Of a DNA stretch of 39,170 bases, positions 7,943 through 16,095 are shown piece by piece. Under the pieces are notes generated by a model, which made no database searches, was not told the DNA's origin, and worked only from the letters and a program-made list of their open reading frames with translations. Where the stretch lies: NCBI GenBank assembly GCA_040382095.1, contig JBEIGB010000024.1, positions 1-39,170 of the forward strand, in the 5' to 3' direction. This stretch comes from JADJPL01 sp040382095. GTDB lineage: Bacteria; Bacteroidota; Bacteroidia; Chitinophagales; Saprospiraceae. Each line of letters begins with the position of its first letter. The first letter of the stretch is position 1. The translations under genes were made by a program, and so were the position numbers.

Positions 7943-8719
7943 ATGAAAAAACCGCTTATTCTGGTCACCAATGATGATGGTATCTCTGCGCCAGGCATCC
8001 AGGCACTCATTGAAGTCGCCGGTCAGCTCGGCCAGGTCCTCGTCGTTGCCCCGGATTCCCCCCAATCGGGTATGGGACATGCGATAACGATCGCTCAACC
8101 GCTACGCCTGCATCCTTCCAATATATACGGAGATATCGAAGCGTACGAATGTTCCGGCACACCGGTGGACTGCGTCAAACTTGCCAAAAACATCCTGTTG
8201 AAAAACAGGAAGATAGACCTCTGTGTTTCAGGAATCAACCACGGCTCTAATGCCTCCATCAATATCATTTATTCCGGTACCCTTTCTGCCGCTATGGAAG
8301 CCTCCCTGGAAGGGATTCCCTCTATTGGCTTTTCCCTTTTAGATTACTCCTATCAGGCCGACTTCGAACCCTCAAAGCCCTACATCCGGGAGCTAATCGC
8401 ATACGTACTGGAGCACGGTATTCGCAAAGGCAGCCTGCTGAACGTCAATATCCCCAATAAAAATTCGGGAAAGATCAAGGGCATGAAAGTATGCCGGCAG
8501 GCGGAAGCCCGCTGGGTCGAAGAGTTTGTGGAAGCGAGGGATCCCCGCGGCCAAAAGTACTACTGGCTTACCGGGCGGTTTGTCGCCCAGGACAACGGGC
8601 AGGATACCGATATCGCAGCGCTAAAAGAAGGCTATATTTCCGTTGTACCTTCTATGCACGACCTGACCAACTACCCTGCTATCCCGGAAATGAAAGACCT
8701 GGAACAGATTAATCCGTAA
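7943..8719 (+). CDS. surE: 5'/3'-nucleotidase SurE
   Basis: SurE is a divalent-metal-dependent phosphatase acting on nucleoside monophosphates. The start at 7943 gives MKKPLILVTNDDGISAPG, with the metal-binding Asp-Asp pair of the invariant VTNDDG motif, followed by VVAPDSPQSGMGHA, SGTPVDCVKLA and SGINHGSNASINIIYSGT. The length is 258 residues. An in-frame upstream extension to 7808 lacks family similarity. The box CACATTTG just upstream misses the TAnnTTTG consensus by one base. It heads a run with a small membrane protein and lpxB, an arrangement common in Bacteroidota. Confidence 0.95.
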   Translation: MKKPLILVTNDDGISAPGIQALIEVAGQLGQVLVVAPDSPQSGMGHAITIAQPLRLHPSNIYGDIEAYECSGTPVDCVKLAKNILLKNRKIDLCVSGINHGSNASINIIYSGTLSAAMEASLEGIPSIGFSLLDYSYQADFEPSKPYIRELIAYVLEHGIRKGSLLNVNIPNKNSGKIKGMKVCRQAEARWVEEFVEARDPRGQKYYWLTGRFVAQDNGQDTDIAALKEGYISVVPSMHDLTNYPAIPEMKDLEQINP

Positions 8720-8728
8720 TTAGTCGTT

Positions 8729-8775
8729 CGCGGCTAAATATATACCGGGATACCGCATGCCACCGTTTAGCCGCG
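8729..8775. repeat. 10-bp inverted repeat after surE
   Basis: The arms 8729-8738 (CGCGGCTAAA) and 8766-8775 are exact complements around a 27-base centre. It fills the gap before the next gene and may weaken read-through. There is no T-tract, so it is not a clear terminator. Confidence 0.5.
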
Positions 8776-8801
8776 GGTGTCCTGGCAAAAAATCTTAGAC
8801 C

Positions 8802-9110
8802 ATGTTCGAGCGAAATGCAATCTGGTTCGGTTTGTTGTTGGGATTAGCCCTGCCTTTTGCGGGTTATGGGATTCTTTTGATGCTGTCGGAAAAGCTGCAG
8901 GTCCTGTTGTTTCCCACCCGTCAACTGGCAGAGCCGCTGTTCGATGCTGCCACCCTGCAAGTGCTGGCTATTTGCCTCAACCTCATCCCTCTGCACTTTT
9001 ATAATAAACACTATTTTATAAAAACAATGCGGGGGATCCTGATCGCCACCATGGCTTATGCCCTGCTGTGGTTGATCGGCTCGGGGCCGGGGCTGTTCGA
9101 GGGGAAGTAA
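8802..9110 (+). CDS. Small hydrophobic membrane protein of unknown function
   Basis: A 102-residue protein with about three membrane segments: residues 7-28 (IWFGLLLGLALPFAGYGI), roughly 50-65 (LQVLAICLNLIPLHFY) and 78-95 (ILIATMAYALLWLIGSG). The short basic loop NKHYFIKTMRG sits between the second and third. I do not recognise a named family. It lies between surE and lpxB, 24 bases before lpxB, and so is likely cotranscribed with it. The context suggests an envelope-related role, but this is only position. Confidence 0.7.
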   Translation: MFERNAIWFGLLLGLALPFAGYGILLMLSEKLQVLLFPTRQLAEPLFDAATLQVLAICLNLIPLHFYNKHYFIKTMRGILIATMAYALLWLIGSGPGLFEGK

Positions 9111-9134
9111 ACCAACGCATTTAACCAATACAGG

Positions 9135-10259
9135 ATGAAGTATTACCTGATCGCAGGGGAAGCTTCCGGCGACCTCCACGGCTCCCGCCTGATTACCGCA
9201 CTCGACCGGGAAGATCCCAATGCCGGGTTCAGGGCCTGGGGGGGGGACCTGATGGCCGCAGCAGGTGCGCACCTCGTCAAACACTATCGCGATCTCGCAT
9301 TCATGGGCTTCGCAGAGGTCGTGCGCAACCTCCGTACGATCATGCGCAATATCCGGGACTGTAAAAAAGATATCACAGCCTTCAATCCAGATGCCCTGAT
9401 CCTGATTGATTATCCCGGGTTTAACCTGCGTATCGCAAAATGGGCAAAAAACCAGGGCTTCCGGGTTTTTTATTATATCTCCCCTCAAATATGGGCCTGG
9501 CACAGCAGTCGGGTCCACGGGATAAAGGCATCAGTGGATAAGATGTTCGTCATCCTGCCCTTTGAAAAAGACTTTTATGCGAAATACCATTACGAGGTCG
9601 AATTCGTGGGCCATCCCCTGCTCGATATCGTAGATAACTACCAGGATACCAATCCGGAAGCAAGCTTTGCGACGAAGGAAGAAAAACCGGTAATCGCTCT
9701 GTTGCCGGGTAGCAGGAAGCAGGAAATCATGCGCATGCTGCCGCTGATGCTTCAGATACCCAGGTATTTACCCGACTTCCGATTTGTCATCGCCGCAGCC
9801 CCTGCGATACCAGAAGGGTTTTACCGGCAATTCCTGCAACCCGAAAGCGAAGTACCCCTGGTATATGGAAAGACCTACGCGATACTGAAAAGTGCTTTTG
9901 CCGCAATCGTCACTTCAGGCACCGCCACCCTCGAAACAGCACTTTTTGGCATTCCGCAAATCGTGTGCTACAGAGGGGGAAGGGCCTCCTTTTTCGTTGC
10001 CCGACGTCTGGTACAGGTAAAGCACATTTCCCTCGTCAACCTTATCCTCGACCGCCCGCTCCTCACCGAACTCGTCCAGCACCAATGTACCGTGGAAGCC
10101 ATGCTACAATCCCTGAATGCTATCCTCGACGGGCCAGGCAGAACCCATATCCTCGAAGGCTACCAGCAGCTCCGGCAGCATTTAGGTACAAATGGCGCAG
10201 CCGAACGCACCGCAAAGGGCATACTCCGGGAGTTGCCAGCAGAACCCGGCGGCTGTTGA
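9135..10259 (+). CDS. lpxB: Lipid-A-disaccharide synthase
   Basis: LpxB, a GT19 glycosyltransferase at the inner membrane, joins lipid X to UDP-2,3-diacylglucosamine to form the lipid A disaccharide. It begins with MKYYLIAGEASGDLHGSRL, the classic LpxB opening. It continues with FMGFAEV, LIDYPGFNLR, YYISPQIWAWHSSR, FEKDFYAKY, VGHPLLD and LLPGSRKQEI, and the C-terminal TSGTATLETAL nucleotide-binding segment. The length, 374 residues, is normal. It shows the organism makes lipid A. It is the last gene before a 1.3-kb gene-poor region. Confidence 0.96.
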   Translation: MKYYLIAGEASGDLHGSRLITALDREDPNAGFRAWGGDLMAAAGAHLVKHYRDLAFMGFAEVVRNLRTIMRNIRDCKKDITAFNPDALILIDYPGFNLRIAKWAKNQGFRVFYYISPQIWAWHSSRVHGIKASVDKMFVILPFEKDFYAKYHYEVEFVGHPLLDIVDNYQDTNPEASFATKEEKPVIALLPGSRKQEIMRMLPLMLQIPRYLPDFRFVIAAAPAIPEGFYRQFLQPESEVPLVYGKTYAILKSAFAAIVTSGTATLETALFGIPQIVCYRGGRASFFVARRLVQVKHISLVNLILDRPLLTELVQHQCTVEAMLQSLNAILDGPGRTHILEGYQQLRQHLGTNGAAERTAKGILRELPAEPGGC

Positions 10260-10514
10260 GGATTCCCTGGCAGCCCGGATGATCGCACAATTGAAATCAG
10301 ACCTGCCGCCCCACTGCCAAAGTACCCGCGCTGCAGATAACGATGCGCTGGAAAATGTGGCCCTACGGAGCAAAATACGGCAAACCACTGTCCCTGTGAA
10401 TAAAATATAATTTTTTTCAATTTATATTTAATTGATAAACAATATTTTAAATTGCGATCTGGATAAAATTATCCAATATTTTAACATATTATTTTTTTTA
10501 CTAATATTTATGTT

Positions 10515-10522
10515 TAATTTTG
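10515..10522 (+). promoter_or_regulatory. Isolated TAATTTTG box
   Basis: This is an exact fit to the Bacteroidota -7 consensus TAnnTTTG, at the end of a long AT-rich stretch. There is no TTG at the -33 distance and no clear gene downstream, so it may be chance or the start of a small RNA. Confidence 0.25.
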
Positions 10523-10741
10523 TGCATCCCACTGAACAAAACGGGCAAATTACGGCCCATTAACACTCGAAATCCACTTTTTCTTTTTGATCAGACAGCC
10601 TCTTTACGGGGAAGCGCATCCATTGGTGACAATGGAAAAAATCACGCTTTGAGGCACTAACACATCACATCTTGTTATCAGATTGCGTACGATGAGATCA
10701 TCCTGGGCAAAAAAGGCTTTTTGCGCCCACACTGTACCTTC

Positions 10742-10768
10742 CTGGGGTTGTATAGTCTATGCCCCCAG
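10742..10768. repeat. Two-part hairpin
   Basis: CTGGGG (10742-10747) pairs with CCCCAG (10763-10768), and ATAG/CTAT pairs inside it. GTATAGTCT in its centre recurs at 12221, near the end of the DUF4159 gene. Function unknown. Confidence 0.4.
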
Positions 10769-11000
10769 TAAAAGGCCTTTGTGAGGACGGAAATAACACC
10801 TCTTCCAGCATCAGGAACATCTCAACCAGTCTGTCACTGGCACGACGCCAGTGAATGCCTGTATGCACCTGTTGCGTTACCTTGGTACAGGCTATCTACC
10901 TATCTTCTTATTTTACACAAAGCAGTATCGCTGCTCCTGACATGAAACAGACCTCCTGTTGCGAGGGGAATCATCGGGGAGCCGGGAGGCTGGCACCTGT

Positions 11001-11034
11001 GCATTTTGCCACCTTCCGCAGCAGAATAAAATTT
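11001..11034 (+). repeat. Decayed family B repeat
   Basis: It matches the hairpin at 4632-4670: GCCACCTTC, then GCAGCAGAATAAAATTT, with the left arm degraded so that the perfect stem is lost. It sits directly beside the long hairpin at 11040. Confidence 0.45.
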
Positions 11035-11039
11035 CTTTG

Positions 11040-11088
11040 AGCGCCATTTCTCTTGATTTTCACACCCAAAATCAAGAGAAATGGCGCT
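11040..11088. repeat. Perfect 21-bp inverted repeat
   Basis: The arms are 11040-11060 and 11068-11088, exact complements around a 7-base loop (CACACCC). The apex CTTGATTTT/AAAATCAAG is close to that of the hairpin at the end of metZ (38985-39041). No gene ends at either side, so a terminator role is not supported directly. Confidence 0.7.
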
Positions 11089-11093
11089 TATTT

Positions 11094-11117
11094 GAAATAT
11101 TCCCTGGCGGCTTGCGG
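11094..11117 (+). repeat. Decayed family A repeat
   Basis: AAATATTCCCTGGCGGC followed by TTGCGG matches the core at 123-151 with a few changes. It lies six bases after the long hairpin. Confidence 0.45.
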
Positions 11118-11266
11118 TGCTAAAGATTTATGAGAGAGGCTCAGAATAATTTGTGCCTCATCGGCGCTGTTTGCGCCCAACAGATTGAGCATTTACTTTT
11201 TAAAATAATGAAAATATGCGAGCATTTACACACACCCTTCCAATCATTTCCAGCAAAGCAAGGTAG

Positions 11267-11294
11267 GATCCGTGCCTGAGGGCAGGCACGGATC
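11267..11294. repeat. Perfect 11-bp inverted repeat
   Basis: GATCCGTGCCT (11267-11277) and its complement (11284-11294) surround a 6-base loop. It is a strong GC-rich hairpin without a T-tract on either strand. Confidence 0.5.
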
Positions 11295-11559
11295 AGTAGC
11301 CCGGACGGCAGCCTCATGAACGGTTGGCGAATGGGGCATGTTTTGCCTACGCATTTCGATGCGTATGGCCTGGCCATGCCATACCCATTCCCCTCCCTGG
11401 CATGCTTGCCTGTCCGGGCACTGAACAGCATCACTGTAACAATATGCTGACGGGCATTTTTTTGCCTTGAACACGTAAATGTATTGTTACAAACGAACGG
11501 CCAGGATGAGTTCCTGCGCCGAATGGCCACGCTTTTTCCATCATCTTAATAACTTCCTT

Positions 11560-11769
11560 ATGAAAAGCAGCAATGTTTCGCCGGCAGTGGGCCGGCAGCG
11601 TCAGACCCTTGGTCTGGAAACCATTTTATTGTGGATTATCATCGCCGTTGGGGTTGCGGGGGTAGTCATGTTGTACTCGGGCACGGACGACCGGGATACC
11701 ACCGAACTTGCAGCGGGCGCTTCTTCGGAAGCGCCTGCTGCCCGTGTTGCCGCGTTAAGAAATCCGTGA
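11560..11769 (+). CDS. Small single-pass membrane protein
   Basis: A 69-residue ORF starting MKSSNVSPAVGRQRQTLGLE. One membrane segment spans about residues 22-41 (TILLWIIIAVGVAGVVMLYS), followed by an acidic and Ala-rich tail. I chose the ATG at 11560; the open frame extends upstream to 11479, but that part has no membrane or signal character. No family is recognised. It precedes a PspC-domain gene by 178 bases, which may mean a shared envelope role or nothing. The hydrophobic segment and plain start make it plausible but not proven. Confidence 0.45.
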   Translation: MKSSNVSPAVGRQRQTLGLETILLWIIIAVGVAGVVMLYSGTDDRDTTELAAGASSEAPAARVAALRNP

Positions 11770-11947
11770 GGTAAAATCAAATCCCTGCGCGGGGGATTGC
11801 AACAAATCGCCGTTTTTTTTGTTAGTAACGATTAATGCTGTTGCGTTAACGAATGTCATTTCCTTGCCCTTTACGGGATAAACGGATATAAAAGGAGGGG
11901 GCATTGGCCATGTAATTTTTGGATAAAGGCTGTAAACAAAAGCGATC

Positions 11948-12163
11948 ATGGAGAAAATTCAGACGATCATTCACCGCTCAGCGTTTGGCGTGTGCAATGC
12001 GCTGGGGAGGGCGATGGGCATATCCTCCTCGACGGTGCGCCTATACTTTATTTACCTTTCGTTCGTCGCGCTAGGTTCGCCGCTGATCCTTTATTTATTT
12101 ATGGCGTTCTGGTTGAATATCCGCAAGCATTTCCGTCCCAGAAATGATGTGATCTGGGAGTGA
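11948..12163 (+). CDS. PspC-domain small membrane protein
   Basis: A 71-residue protein that is essentially one PspC domain: an N-terminal region FGVCNALGRAMGISSSTVRLYFI, then a membrane segment (IYLSFVALGSPLILYLFMAF) and a basic end. PspC family proteins sit in the inner membrane and in some bacteria link envelope stress to the phage-shock response. Many Bacteroidota copies are stand-alone and uncharacterised. No pspA or pspB is adjacent. The family call is firm, the role is not. Confidence 0.75.
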   Translation: MEKIQTIIHRSAFGVCNALGRAMGISSSTVRLYFIYLSFVALGSPLILYLFMAFWLNIRKHFRPRNDVIWE

Positions 12164-12228
12164 GCCACGGCGCTGTGTGTAGGTAAGATTTTGGCGTCGG
12201 CAAAGGTATTCCTTGGGGGGTATAGTCT

Positions 12229-12876
12229 TTATTGCCTGAATGCGAACTGTACGATATTTGCCCCCATACGCAAGGCCTCCTGGCGTTTTTCCGGCGGGTC
12301 ATTATGCACATCGGGATCTTCCCAGCCATCGCCGAGATCACATTCATAAGAATAGAAGCAAACCAGCCTGCCTTTCCAGAAAATCCCAAATCCCTGCGGC
12401 GGTTTGGCATCGTGTTCGTGGATTTTTGGCAGCCCGTTCCGGAACGTAAACTTTTGGCGATAGACTGGATGTTCGAACGGTACTTCTACGAATTCTGTTT
12501 CAGGAAACACTTTTTTCATTGCCGGACGAACGAAAGGGTCCATACCATAATTATCGTCAATATGCAGGAATCCTCCGCCGATCAGGTACATCCGCAGGTT
12601 TTCTGCCTCTGCATCCGAGAAAACCACCCTACCGTGACCAGTCATGTGGACGAAAGGGTAGTTGAATAACTCCGCGCTGCCGGCATCTACCGTCGCATAG
12701 TCCGGATCGAGGTTTGTATTGAGGTTTTGGTTGCAAAATTTTGCCAGATTGGGCAGCGCGGTCGGGTTGGCATACCAATCCCCACCACCATTATACTTCA
12801 GCAATGCGAGTTTCATTCCTGCGGGCTTAGGGAATAAAGCGAGGGAAGCCAGGCAAAGGGAAAGCAGAATCTTCAT
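12229..12876 (-). CDS. DUF4159-family exported protein
   Basis: A 215-residue protein with a signal peptide (MKILLSLCLASLALFPKPAG), followed by LALLKYNGGGDWYANPTALPNLAKF, the characteristic DUF4159 opening. Later segments include FVHMTGHGRVVFSDAEAENLRMYL, GGFLHIDDNYGMD and EFVEVPFEHPVY. This family resembles a glutamine-amidotransferase-like fold; no activity is known. I chose the ATG at 12876 because the open frame above it runs into the rsmE coding sequence and gives no signal peptide. It lies 32 bases after rsmE, a pairing repeatedly seen in Bacteroidota, so the two are likely cotranscribed. Confidence 0.85.
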   Translation of the reverse strand: MKILLSLCLASLALFPKPAGMKLALLKYNGGGDWYANPTALPNLAKFCNQNLNTNLDPDYATVDAGSAELFNYPFVHMTGHGRVVFSDAEAENLRMYLIGGGFLHIDDNYGMDPFVRPAMKKVFPETEFVEVPFEHPVYRQKFTFRNGLPKIHEHDAKPPQGFGIFWKGRLVCFYSYECDLGDGWEDPDVHNDPPEKRQEALRMGANIVQFAFRQ

Positions 12877-12908
12877 AGTAAAAGTGCTTTTATCTGAATT
12901 TATTCGAT

Positions 12909-13628
12909 TTAGTACGAAAGGTCGTTCCGCAGGGCGACACAGTGGGCTGCGGCAACGGCGGCCGTCTCCGTGCGGAGTCTGTTCCTTCCAAGAGAGACCG
13001 GACTGAAGCCTGCCGCCACACAATGCGCGACTTCTTCTGCAGAAAAATCCCCTTCCGGGCCGATTAATACCAAAGTATCCTGACCGGGGACACAGGCTTC
13101 GAAAAGGTGGTTATAGCCATCTCCTGTAGCCATATAAGCAATATAACGTCCGTAAAGGCTGTCCTGTTCCTGCCGAAGCAGTTGTTCCAGTCCGATTGCT
13201 GGTTCCAGGAGGGGCAGGAAAGGCTGCAGGGACTGTTTCATTGCGGCTGCGAGGACTTTCTGCAGGCGTTCAGGGCGGATATTTCCCCTTTCCGAATGCC
13301 GGCACCACACCGGGGTAATCCGATCTACGCCAATTTCCGTCGCTTTTTCCAGAAACCATTCAAAGCGCTCGATATTTTTCGTCGGTGCGACGGCCAGGTG
13401 AAGGCGATAGGGGCGACGATAAGGTATTTTTTCGCTTTCAGAAATCAAGACCTCGCATTGACCCTTCGATACAGCGGTGATCGTACCCTCGTACCAGCCC
13501 CCTTCCCCATCTGTAAAGCGGATGGTATCGCCCTGTTTTTTGCGCAATACCTGGGTAGCATGGCGGGCCTCTTCTGCTTCCAGGATCGCCGAAGCCCCTG
13601 AAATATTCCTCGTATAAAAGACGATCAT
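12909..13628 (-). CDS. rsmE: 16S rRNA m3U1498 methyltransferase
   Basis: RsmE methylates N3 of U1498 in 16S rRNA in the assembled 30S subunit, using SAM. It is a SPOUT-fold enzyme with an N-terminal PUA-like domain. Seen here are EARHATQVLRKKQGD near residue 19, the linker LAVAPTKNIERFEWFLEKATEIGVD, and the C-terminal knot motifs LIGPEGDFSAEEV and SLGRNRLRTETAAVAA. The length, 239 residues, is normal. A minus-strand promoter box lies 135 bases upstream. Confidence 0.94.
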   Translation of the reverse strand: MIVFYTRNISGASAILEAEEARHATQVLRKKQGDTIRFTDGEGGWYEGTITAVSKGQCEVLISESEKIPYRRPYRLHLAVAPTKNIERFEWFLEKATEIGVDRITPVWCRHSERGNIRPERLQKVLAAAMKQSLQPFLPLLEPAIGLEQLLRQEQDSLYGRYIAYMATGDGYNHLFEACVPGQDTLVLIGPEGDFSAEEVAHCVAAGFSPVSLGRNRLRTETAAVAAAHCVALRNDLSY

Positions 13629-13762
13629 AAGACTGGTTTACATCCTTTGCCCGAAAGAAAAGACTTATTGCGATGGGTGAGCATGGTGAAAAAATGAGCT
13701 GTTTTATGCCCGCGGAGATCCCGTCGCCCCAACTCTAACCGGCATTAAAAGACAAAATTAGC

Positions 13763-13795
13763 GTAATTCCATTTACTTTTGCCGACTCGGGGCAA
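13763..13795 (-). promoter_or_regulatory. Candidate rsmE promoter
   Basis: On the minus strand TTG (13793-13795) is followed 22 bases later by TAATTTTG (13763-13770), matching the Bacteroidota -33/-7 pattern. It faces rsmE, 135 bases away. On the plus strand TACTTTTG at 13774-13781 also fits the -7 consensus and faces rseP. Confidence 0.4.
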
Positions 13796-13849
13796 CTTTA
13801 AGTCCAACGTTTTTTTATCGCCACAGCACCGCACTGAAGCAGAATTCAT

Positions 13850-13857
13850 TAGATTTG
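13850..13857 (+). promoter_or_regulatory. Candidate rseP promoter -7 box
   Basis: TAGATTTG fits TAnnTTTG and lies 138 bases before rseP. No TTG is present at the -33 distance, so this is weaker than the tRNA promoter at 15830. The rest of the 367-base rsmE-rseP gap shows nothing else I can name. Confidence 0.3.
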
Positions 13858-13995
13858 CCACATTTTAGCAAAACCAGTGCAGGCTTCGCCCGGTCAGTCG
13901 GTAGTGGCCATGGGGGCCGAAAACATAATTCGGCTTCGAGCTGTTTTATCAGGCAATCAAACGGATTACTCATCAATTGTTAGTCGGAATCAGAC

Positions 13996-15330
13996 ATGGA
14001 TATCGTTAAGATCGCACAACTTCTACTGAGCCTCTCGTTGCTGATTATTTTACACGAAATGGGGCATTTTTTCCCGGCCAGGTGGTTCAAAACGCGGATA
14101 GAAAAGTTTTACCTGTTTTTCGACCCGTGGTTTTCGCTGCTGAAATTCAAAAAAGGCGATACGGAATATGGTCTTGGGTGGCTTCCTTTAGGCGGGTACG
14201 TCAAGATCTCCGGCATGATAGACGAGAGCCTGGACAGCGAGCAGATGAAAGGCGAGCCCCAACCCTGGGAGTTTCGTTCCAAGCCAGCCTGGCAGCGCCT
14301 GGTCATCATGTTAGGCGGGGTCACGGTGAATTTCCTGCTCGGTTTTTTCATCTTTGGAATGGTACTCTGGAAATGGGGGGAAGCATATCTGCCTGCTGCC
14401 AATGTCAAAGATGGCATATTTGCGGATTCCCTCGGCCTGGAACTTGGGCTGCGCAACGGGGACCAGATCCTGTCGGTGGGCAACATGCCGTTTGAGGAGT
14501 TCAACGAGCGGGCGGTAGCCCGTGAGATCGTATTCAACAACGCGGCTACCATCGTAGTTTTGCGCGGGGGTGAAAAAGTCAGCCTGCGGGTGCCGGAAGG
14601 CTTTTCGGGCAGACTGGCGAGCCATGAAAACAAGGACAAGATGATTTTCAGCCCTATGTTCCCGTTCAAAGTGGAACGTCTGGCCAAAGGCGCACCGGCC
14701 GAGGCCGCAGGGTTCAGGAAGGGGGATTATATTGTGGCGATCAACGGCAACTCTGTACGGTTTTATCAGGAAGTGCGGCAGGTCATCGCCGCTAATCCCG
14801 GCAAGCCGCTCGAGGTACAGGTATTGCGGGGCCAGGACAGCGTCATGTTGTCGGTTACCCCGAGCAAGGAGGGTGCAATCGGCGTATATACCCCATATCC
14901 GGAAACTTTTTTCAAAACCGAACGCAGGGAATACAGCATCGTGCAGGCCATACCTGCAGGCGTGGCGCTGGGATGGCGGCAGCTCAGCGACAATGTGAAA
15001 GCGTTTGGGCAGATCTTCAGCGGAAAAATGAAAGCTTCCGAAAGCCTCGGTGGGTTTGCCTCCATTGCAGACATGTATGGGAGCATTTTTGACTGGGAAC
15101 ATTTCTGGAAGATCACCGCTACCCTTTCACTCGTCCTCGCATTTATGAACTTACTACCGATACCGGCATTGGATGGCGGGCACGTTATGTTCCTGCTTTA
15201 TGAAGTTATTTCCGGCCGCAAGCCCAGCGATAAATTCATGGAATATGCCACCATGATCGGTTTCTTCCTGATCCTCGCACTGCTGATCTATGCCAATGGC
15301 CTGGACATATTCAGGGCATACTTCAAATAA
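13996..15330 (+). CDS. rseP: Site-2 family intramembrane zinc metalloprotease (RseP-like)
   Basis: An inner-membrane M50B protease that cuts transmembrane segments, for example of anti-sigma factors or leftover signal peptides. The zinc motif HEMGH is at residues 20-24 in the first membrane segment, and the third metal ligand lies in NLLPIPALDGGHV near residue 385. Two PDZ-like regions lie between (around 115-200 and 205-290, the second with APAEAAGFRKGDYIVAING). The length is 444 residues with a C-terminal membrane segment. The residue after the zinc motif is FFPARWF rather than the commoner FLAAR type. It is followed by hscB after 16 bases. Its substrate here is unknown. Confidence 0.92.
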   Translation: MDIVKIAQLLLSLSLLIILHEMGHFFPARWFKTRIEKFYLFFDPWFSLLKFKKGDTEYGLGWLPLGGYVKISGMIDESLDSEQMKGEPQPWEFRSKPAWQRLVIMLGGVTVNFLLGFFIFGMVLWKWGEAYLPAANVKDGIFADSLGLELGLRNGDQILSVGNMPFEEFNERAVAREIVFNNAATIVVLRGGEKVSLRVPEGFSGRLASHENKDKMIFSPMFPFKVERLAKGAPAEAAGFRKGDYIVAINGNSVRFYQEVRQVIAANPGKPLEVQVLRGQDSVMLSVTPSKEGAIGVYTPYPETFFKTERREYSIVQAIPAGVALGWRQLSDNVKAFGQIFSGKMKASESLGGFASIADMYGSIFDWEHFWKITATLSLVLAFMNLLPIPALDGGHVMFLLYEVISGRKPSDKFMEYATMIGFFLILALLIYANGLDIFRAYFK

Positions 15331-15346
15331 ACGGGTGAATTGTCAA

Positions 15347-15883
15347 ATGAATTACTTTGAATGGTTCGGACTACCGGTGGCCTTTCTTTGCGATGAGGCC
15401 GAGCTGCGCAGGCGCTATTATCAGAAGAGCAAAGCCTTACACCCGGACTTTCACACCCTTGCCGATGAGGCGACCCAGCGCGATGTGCTGGCACAGGCAA
15501 GCATTAACAACGATGCCTATCGTGCCCTCAACGATGCAGACCGCCGTATGTACTATATCCTGAACCTCTACGGGACGATGGGCGAAGAAGGACAGAACCA
15601 TGTCCCGGGTGAATTCCTCATGGAAATGATGGAAATCAACGAATCAATCATGGAGCTGGAATTCAGTCCGGATGCCGCGACCCTCGAACACTTGCGCGAA
15701 ACCGTCGAAAATCTGGCAGATGCCCTTTACCAGGAAATTCTGCCCACACTGAAAGATTTTGATCCTCAATCTATTGACCTCGGACAGCTAAAAAAAATTA
15801 AAGAATATTATTTAAAAAAGCGCTACCTATTGCGCATTCAAGAAAACCTCTCTAAATTTGCCCACCGTCAGGATAACACCTGA
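15347..15883 (+). CDS. hscB: Fe-S cluster co-chaperone HscB
   Basis: HscB is a J-type co-chaperone that delivers the scaffold IscU to the Hsp70 HscA during iron-sulfur cluster transfer. The start at 15347 gives MNYFEWFGLPVAF, with the J-domain HPD motif at residues 32-34 (ALHPDF) and the C-terminal HSCB helical domain from about residue 85 (FLMEMMEINESIMEL) to 170. The length is 178 residues. The open frame also extends upstream to 15290, but that would overlap rseP. No isc genes are adjacent. The tRNA promoter lies within its last codons. Confidence 0.88.
   Translation: MNYFEWFGLPVAFLCDEAELRRRYYQKSKALHPDFHTLADEATQRDVLAQASINNDAYRALNDADRRMYYILNLYGTMGEEGQNHVPGEFLMEMMEINESIMELEFSPDAATLEHLRETVENLADALYQEILPTLKDFDPQSIDLGQLKKIKEYYLKKRYLLRIQENLSKFAHRQDNT
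15830..15860 (+). promoter_or_regulatory. Candidate promoter of the tRNA-Leu pair, inside hscB
   Basis: TTG at 15830-15832 is followed 20 bases later by TAAATTTG at 15853-15860, an exact Bacteroidota -33/-7 pair. The first tRNA begins 37 bases after the box. It lies within the hscB coding sequence. Confidence 0.6.
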
Positions 15884-15896
15884 CCGTGATTTCGCT

Positions 15897-15978
15897 ACCG
15901 AAGTGGCGGAATTGGTAGACGCGCTGGTCTCAAACACCAGTGGTGCAAACCGTGCGGGTTCGAGCCCCGCCTTCGGTA
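15897..15978 (+). tRNA. tRNA-Leu (anticodon CAA)
   Basis: The acceptor stem ACCGAAG pairs with CTTCGGT, followed by discriminator A. The D arm has GGCGGAATTGGTAGACGC, and the anticodon stem CTGGT/ACCAG holds loop CTCAAAC with anticodon CAA, reading UUG. The T arm is GCGGG-TTCGAGC-CCCGC. A long variable arm, as in class II tRNAs, supports Leu. CCA is not encoded. Confidence 0.95.
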
Positions 15979-16013
15979 CTCAAAAGAAGCTTGATCTAAG
16001 TCCACTCCTAAAT

Positions 16014-16095
16014 GCCGAAGTGGCGAAATTGGTAGACGCGCACGTTTCAGGGGCGTGTGCCTTCGGGTGTATGGGTTCGAGTCCCATCTTCGGCA
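16014..16095 (+). tRNA. tRNA-Leu (anticodon CAG)
   Basis: The acceptor stem GCCGAAG pairs with CTTCGGC, with discriminator A at 16095. The anticodon loop TTCAGGG in stem CACGT/GCGTG gives CAG, reading CUG. The long variable arm includes GCCTTCGGGTG, and the T arm is ATGGG-TTCGAGT-CCCAT. CCA is not encoded. It lies 35 bases after the first tRNA and probably shares its transcript; a T-rich run near 16114-16120 may end it. Confidence 0.95.

Larger units (their letters stand above)
10260..11559. other. Gene-poor 1.3-kb region with several hairpins
   Basis: I see no convincing protein gene here. Short open frames at 10855-11040 (+) and 11141-11530 (-) have no recognisable motif, and the second runs through an inverted repeat. 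The stretch 10405-10520 is very AT-rich. The region holds an isolated TAATTTTG box, hairpins at 10742-10768, 10834-10854, 11040-11088 and 11267-11294, and decayed copies of both repeat families. I found no tmRNA, RNase P or SRP RNA signature. It could hold small RNAs or be a graveyard of decayed sequence. Confidence 0.6.

Noticed and set aside
8844..9518. 224-codon minus-strand frame
   Set aside because: Antisense to the small membrane protein and lpxB, with no family features.
11141..11530. 129-codon minus-strand frame
   Set aside because: Cys- and Arg-rich composition typical of non-coding sequence, and it runs through the inverted repeat at 11267-11294.
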